Assembly: GCA_004009845.1 (NCBI GenBank)
Contig: RMBW01000213.1
Span: forward strand, 1-27,560
Length of the DNA: 27,560 bases
Reading direction: 5' to 3'
Source: Davidsoniella eucalypti
Lineage: Eukaryota > Ascomycota > Sordariomycetes > Microascales > Ceratocystidaceae
The notes beneath the pieces were generated by a model. The model was given only the letters and a program-made list of their open reading frames with translations. It was not told the DNA's origin and did not search any database. The position numbers were made by a program, and so were the translations under genes. Positions within the stretch are counted from its first letter, which is position 1. Every line of letters begins with the position of its first letter. Of this stretch, positions 22,979 through 27,560 are shown piece by piece.

Positions 22979-23887
22979 ATGTCCACCACACCTAAAAACA
23001 TCGCCAGCGCTGTTGTCAACACCATGTCCAAGTCCCTGCACCACGCCACATTTGCGCCACACCGTTCGTCGGCCCGTGGCCACAGCGATCACGGTTGGCT
23101 CAACACCTACCACTCCTTCAGTTTTGCCAACTGGTACAACCCCAAGTTCACGCACTTTGGCGCTCTGCGTGTGCTCAACGAAGATCGCGTCAAGGCCAAC
23201 TCCGGCTTCCCTACACACCCGCACCGCGACTTCGAGATCTTTAGCTATATCCTCTCGGGCGAGCTGACACATCGTGACTCCATGCTGAGCAAGGGCAGCG
23301 AGGGCGGCGAGAGTGACAAGTTCAAGCGCATGAAGCGCGGTGATGTGCAGTTCACTACTGGCGGCACTGGTATCGCCCACTCCGAGTTCAATGAGCATGC
23401 CTCCGAAACAGTGCATTTTCTCCAGATCTGGGCTATTCCGTGGAAAAAGGGCCTGCCGCCAGCTTACCACAACCAACATTTCTCAGATGAGGCAAAGAAA
23501 CAGGATTTTGTGCCTATCTTGAGTCCCCTCCAGGCCGGCGAGGAAGCCACCAAGGCCGAGGAGTTGGAAGCTGTACCAAAGATTCCTGGCACTATCCCGA
23601 TCCACGCCGATTTTATAATGGGCGCTGGCATCATCGAGCCAGGCAAGACTTTCCAGTGGCGAATCGGCGCCAATGTAGCCGAAGCTACAAAAAGAAAAGT
23701 TTATATTCATGTCGCCATGACCAAGGGTGGCAAGAGCCAGATCCGCCTGGGTGGCCGTGATGGTGCTGATGCTGTTCTCAGTGAAGGCGATGGCATCTTC
23801 GTCGATAATGTTGCCAAGGACGACATCATCAGAGTCGAGAGTATCGGCTCTGCTGAGGCAGAGGTCGTCGTTCTTGACACTGCGTAA
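22979..23887 (+). CDS. Pirin family protein (bicupin)
   Basis: Pirins are iron-binding bicupins of the cytosol and nucleus; some have quercetin 2,3-dioxygenase activity and others act as redox-sensitive transcription cofactors. The call is 302 aa, the usual family length, no introns. The N-terminal cupin has the expected metal ligands: FPTHPHRDFEIFSYIL (two His), GELTHRDSM (His) and MKRGDVQFTTGGTGIAHSEF with a following Glu. The C-terminal cupin ends near VVVLDTA. The reading frame is open from an ATG at 22754, which would give 377 aa with a hydrophobic N-terminus (VVLVIFLSILIS). That ATG sits inside a TATAAA, has a poor context, and the added stretch is Ser/Leu/Pro/Thr-rich, like a translated pyrimidine-rich leader. 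A membrane-anchored or mitochondrial long form cannot be excluded. The last 102 bases belong to the left arm of a large inverted repeat. Confidence 0.9.
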   Translation: MSTTPKNIASAVVNTMSKSLHHATFAPHRSSARGHSDHGWLNTYHSFSFANWYNPKFTHFGALRVLNEDRVKANSGFPTHPHRDFEIFSYILSGELTHRDSMLSKGSEGGESDKFKRMKRGDVQFTTGGTGIAHSEFNEHASETVHFLQIWAIPWKKGLPPAYHNQHFSDEAKKQDFVPILSPLQAGEEATKAEELEAVPKIPGTIPIHADFIMGAGIIEPGKTFQWRIGANVAEATKRKVYIHVAMTKGGKSQIRLGGRDGADAVLSEGDGIFVDNVAKDDIIRVESIGSAEAEVVVLDTA

Positions 23888-24555
23888 GGAGACAAAAAGA
23901 CATCATCATTCTTCGACGGCGTCGATGGCGTCGGAAGGAGGAAATCAAACTCGAACTCGAACTAGCATGTGATATTGTTAGTTTTTATGTAAATTATATA
24001 GCAGCTTTGATACGAATTGATATCTAGTCATTGCAAAGACATCCTTTTTACTCACACTTATCGTTTTTCCTATGATATGTATCTCAAAAACAAGGTTATT
24101 ATCATGTATCGTGAAATGAATGAAAATCATTTGTAACCAACTCGACTTGAATAGGATCAGAGCATCAATGTTAGAGGCTTGAGAGAAACATAAACTTTAC
24201 TTGTTTCCGGAATTAAACTTTACTATACATTACCGATATGTTTAACCTTACATTATATACTATATAGTAAGTATCTTCCTATCTTGGTAACTTGGGGTTT
24301 ATGTTGTAGCATTCAAGATATATTTGTTTTAAATAGAGATAAGGGAGAAGAAGAGAACCCCCCCTAGCCACTGAGGGCAAAACTACCACTGAAGTCCACC
24401 CAGGGTTTGGGCAGCCTGCCACTCACGAAGTTCCCGTAGAGATGGGGTTTCTCGGAAAGGATTAGAAGTTGAGAAGTAAGTTGTCCTTCACCTTACATTG
24501 TATACTAGGATTAGTTCAGGGCTGTGTATCTTACCGAGGTGCTCCATGGCTATTA
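23786..24555 (+). repeat. Left arm of large inverted repeat (pirin 3' end and downstream)
   Basis: This 770-bp stretch reappears reverse-complemented at 25195-25962. By hand alignment I count about 23 substitutions and six small indels, roughly 97% identity in the aligned part. The arm begins inside the pirin coding region (codons for GDGIFVDNV) and runs through the stop codon and 3' flanking DNA. Weaker similarity continues inward to about 24580. Confidence 0.93.
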
Positions 24556-25194
24556 GAACTCCATTTCCACCTTAATAAAGGTGTTTTTATACATATATAC
24601 TATATTTCAACTCATTACATTAAGTAAGTACATGCGGAGATTGGCTTTTCTCTAGAAAGAACTTAGTCAAAGCTAAAAAGCACGTTCTCTTATATGGTCA
24701 GTACTCCTATCTCTGTCCGACATAATTTATTTAGGGCCAACCAAGATTTTGTCTCAGTAAATAAATTTTAGAAATGTAAAATATACTATACACTTCGCGC
24801 CGACTTTTATTCTAAATATGTATAAAGCATAAAACTCGGGGTAACAAGATGTGCGAGATCTTAAACCCGGATTTTTCGGTAACGTTGATGTTGTCATACC
24901 AAACTTATATCGGCCTTTCTCTTCGTTTTCTATTTGTTCATTCATGGTACAATGTACATATTCAGATACAACTAACTGGGATCGCTCATTTCCGCTATAC
25001 TAACCTTTCTACATGTAGTCAGTTTTTTCATGATTACCTATTCTCATGCTCGAGCCAAAGAAGGCACGACCGAGCCATCAACTTGTGGTTACTCCACCGA
25101 AATAAGAACACTCAAAGTAGAAGTAAGATTCATTACATGTCACTAGTCAGTAGTATGTTTTTCTTCTTTTTTATCAAGGTGAAAATGATGCTCA
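24556..25194. other. Spacer between the inverted-repeat arms
   Basis: About 640 bp of AT-rich sequence. Short open frames at 24849-25199 (+) and 24754-24945 (-) show no recognisable motif. I see no transposase, tRNA or terminal repeats. The first and last 25 bases still show weak inverted similarity to each other. Confidence 0.5.
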
Positions 25195-25962
25195 AATAGC
25201 CATGTAGCACCTCGGTATCCTAAGATACACAGCCCTGAACTAATCCTAGTATACAATGTAAGGTGAAGGACAACCTACTTCTCAACTTCTAATCCTTTCC
25301 CGGGAAACCCCATCTCTACGGGAACTTCGTGAGTGGCAGGCTGCCCAAACCCTGGGTGGACTTTAGTGGTAGTTTTGCCCTCAGTGGCTAGGGGGGGTTC
25401 TCTTCGTCTCCCTTATCTTTATTTAAATATATCTTGAATGATACAACATAAACCCCAAGTTATCAAGATAGGAAGATACTTACTATATAGTATATAATGT
25501 AAGGTTAAACATATCGGTAATGTATAGTAAAGTTTAATTCCGGCAACAAGTAAAGTTTATGTTTCTCTCTATCTCTAGCCTCTAACATTGATGCTCTGAT
25601 CCTATTCAAGTCGGGTTGGTTAAAAATGATTTTCATTAATTTCACGATACATGATAATAACCTTGTTTTTGAGATACATATCACAGGAAAAGCGATGAGT
25701 GTGAGTGAAAAGGATGTCTTTGCAATGACTAGATATCAATTCGTATCAAAGCTGCTATATAATTTACATAAAAACTAACAATATCACATGCTAGTTCGAG
25801 TTCGAGTTTGATTTCCTCCTTCCGACGCCGTCGACGAATGATGACGTCTTTTTGTCTCCTTACGCAGTGTCAAGAACCGACAACCTCTGCCCCAGCAGAG
25901 CCGATACTCTCGACTCTGATGATGTCGTCCTTGCCAACATTATCGACGGAGATGTCATCGCC
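25195..25962 (-). repeat. Right arm of large inverted repeat, with broken pirin 3' fragment
   Basis: Reverse complement of 23786-24555. The pirin-derived coding part (25860-25962, minus strand) has an extra G before the last codons (frameshift), several substitutions, and after the stop a 9-bp deletion relative to the left arm. It has no upstream pirin sequence, so it is a dead 3' fragment. The arm stops abruptly at 25962, next to a short GAAT repeat at 25968-25983. On the minus strand it lies directly downstream of the S28 pseudogene and in the same orientation. Confidence 0.9.
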
Positions 25963-26154
25963 TATATAATGAATGAATGAATAAGAACACACACATATAC
26001 ATAACTTAATACTGGAAATGTGAATAGAGTGATAAAATCGTATATTAGAGATGTCCGGATTTAACGGCGCGTTATAAACGCATGCTTTGCTTTAATGAGG
26101 GATAAGGAGTGTGAAATTTATATGCAGAATTGTCTAGTGGGCGACTCGACAACA
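25963..26154. other. Short interval between right repeat arm and S28 pseudogene
   Basis: AT-rich sequence with a GAAT tetranucleotide run and an ACACAC stretch. It separates the end of the duplicated pirin fragment from the stop codon of the S28 reading frame. No gene is seen. Confidence 0.5.
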
Positions 26155-27560
26155 CTAATTCTGCGTGCAATCATGATTCATAAAGGCACAAGTAGCAAAG
26201 CGAGACCACCATGGTGAGGACTGCGAGAGCCTGAGTTCCTCTTGCCTGATTTCCTCCAGCCTGAGTTCCTCCAGCCTGAGTTCCTCTTGCCTGATTTCCT
26301 CTAGCCTGAGTTCCTCCAACCTGAGTTCCTCCAGCCTGATTGCCTCCTTTATCTGGTACCATTCTTTTAGCCAAACAGCAACAAAGCGCTTCTCTTCTTC
26401 TTGTGTATCAGCGACAGCCTTCGGGGGCATAACATCTTCGATGACCTCGTCATCGAAGACGCCATTCTCATCCCAATGGTGCACACCTCCGGCGATCAAC
26501 AGGAAGGGCTCGAGATCGGTCGAGATACGACCACTCGGCAATCAATCTTGTGCGGTGTAGCAGCGCGCCAGGGATCTTGCTCGCCATCGATCAGGGCAAC
26601 ACGTGGATAGGAAAAGCCATAACCACCGTACTTGTTGATACGCTCAACTTCGGGCTCAGTCATGATGCCAAAGGCTTCTCGACAGATCAGCATTCATCCT
26701 CTAGGTCGATGAGGCGGGAGATGAGAGGCAGATGGCCTTCTGGAAATCCAGAGCCTGTTTGGAAGTAGCCCCATCTAGAAGAATTACGGTTAGTACAAAT
26801 AATGATGAGTAGATAGAAATAGAAGTTGATGTTATGACTTACTCAGTGCATATTTGGTACGCCCAAAGACGCCAGGTTTGAGACAGGTCATCTTGTTTGT
26901 AGTAGTCTAAATTATGATGGCCAAAGCAGGCATCCTGTGGTACATCGCGGCATAGCGCACAACCACGTTTCTTAGCCAAACAATGGAATTGAGCATTGTA
27001 GTAGTCATTGTATGCTCTTCGTCGCCGTAGCCGCCGGCTTCCACGAGATCGGACACAATCGGCCTCATACCCTTAATGGTTCCGTCGACGAGACGAGTGG
27101 CGCTGATATTGCCACAGTAATCAATGAAATCACCTTGCGACTCTGCGGAATCCCAGTTGAGGCTCTGCATGCCTTTGATACCCCAAGCTATCGTAGAAAC
27201 AAAATCTCTATCGTCTGTGAGATCCTGTAGGCCCCAGGCGAAACGAAGCTCCTCTTTGGCCTTATTGTCATCACCCTGAAGGATAGAATCGACGATATGA
27301 GTGACCTTTTGCGTCTTGAGAGCACAGTCTTTAGGAGCGAAAAGGCGTGCAGCCTCATAGTACTCCCAAAAGTCCACAACAGCAGCTGTTGTACCAGACG
27401 ATGAAATGGCACCCCAGAAGATATCTGGGTAAGTCTGGCGCACAAAGGCCACCAAAGCACCTGCATATGAGCCACCATAAGCGATCCATGGAGTGTTTTC
27501 CGGGCTAAAGTCGATATCCTCATGACCCGGAAGCGCACATTGCTAGCAAAGTAGGCAAGG
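26155..27560 (-). pseudogene. Decayed peptidase S28 (prolyl carboxypeptidase-like) gene, 5' end off window
   Basis: S28 enzymes are secreted serine peptidases acting after proline. Minus-strand pieces are in the right order: LAYFASNV, then NTPWIAYGGSYAGALVAF with the catalytic Ser in GGSYAG, then WGAISSSG, IPQD-like VPQDACFGHHN, QTWRLWAYQICTEWGYFQTGSG, YGGYGFSYPRVALIDGEQDPW, and GGVHHWDENG with the catalytic His. An intact intron (26775-26842, GTAAGT...TAG, branch TACTAAC) splits the Glu of CTEWGY. The frame breaks at four places: about 27531, between 26985 and 26950, near 26695 and near 26545. Each is a single-base shift, and none is explained by an intron. The tail after WLKEW is extended by a 15-bp minisatellite. 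Neighbouring genes are intact, so poor sequence quality is a less likely cause than decay. The N-terminus is beyond 27560. Confidence 0.85.
26229..26348 (-). repeat. 15-bp minisatellite, eight units, in the S28 C-terminal tail
   Basis: Eight tandem 15-bp units alternate between types reading LRLEE and IRQEE on the minus strand. The product would be a charged, helix-forming Glu/Arg/Leu tail of about 40 residues. It sits after the normal end of the S28 family (WLKEW). Units differ by one to three bases. Confidence 0.88.

Noticed and set aside
24410..24470. GTAGAGATGGGGTTTC in the repeat arms, reminiscent of an Alu or contaminating primate sequence
   Set aside because: Only about 16 bases match; the surroundings are not Alu-like and both arms carry it within fungal DNA.
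23786..25962. RIP (repeat-induced point mutation) as the source of differences between the inverted-repeat arms
   Set aside because: Only about four of roughly 23 substitutions are CA-to-TA or TG-to-TA changes; the rest are mixed, and small indels are common, so RIP is not the main cause.
23786..25962. The inverted repeat as a DNA transposon or MITE
   Set aside because: The arms are host pirin sequence and flank; no transposase, no terminal motif and no target-site duplication seen.

Overview
This is nuclear DNA of a fungus, most likely a filamentous ascomycete (Pezizomycotina). The evidence is short spliceosomal introns (63-375 bp; GTATGT, GTAAGT or GTACGT donors, CTAAC/CTGAC-type branch sites), AT-rich intergenic DNA, and a gene set of WASP, eIF1A, a secreted mucin-like protein, a pirin and an S28 peptidase. 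I cannot place it more finely. Intron positions, reading-frame joins and residue numbers were worked out by hand.

Layout. 1362-3442 (+): WASP/Las17-type actin nucleation promoter, three exons. 4796-6076 (-): translation initiation factor eIF1A, six exons including an 18-nt microexon. 7838-10583 (+): large UPF1-like superfamily 1 helicase of an unassigned fungal subfamily. 10851-12145 (-): secreted alpha/beta-hydrolase-like protein whose N-terminus carries exact 20-residue repeats bounded by dibasic sites. 12146-15578: gene-poor DNA. 15579-20131 (+): a very large secreted Ser/Thr-rich protein (about 1475 aa once its intron is removed) whose C-terminal half has a stanniocalcin-like cysteine array. 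20573-21852 (-): TesB/ACOT8-type acyl-CoA thioesterase ending in a peroxisomal AKL signal. 22979-23887 (+, possibly from 22754): pirin. 23786-25962: a large imperfect inverted repeat made from the 3' end of the pirin gene and its downstream DNA. 26155-27560 (-): decayed peptidase S28 gene running off the window, with a 15-bp minisatellite in its C-terminal coding region.

The genes do not form an evident pathway or biosynthetic cluster. They are mostly housekeeping or secreted functions in convergent and divergent pairs: WASP/eIF1A, helicase/hydrolase and mucin-like/thioesterase converge, while eIF1A/helicase and thioesterase/pirin diverge. The left two-thirds is stable gene-bearing DNA; the last 4 kb is a rearranged, decaying segment.

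The best candidates for a second look are the stanniocalcin-like domain in a fungal mucin-like secreted protein, the Kex2-type 20-residue repeats in front of a hydrolase, and the pirin-derived inverted repeat, which could be transcribed into a long hairpin RNA.
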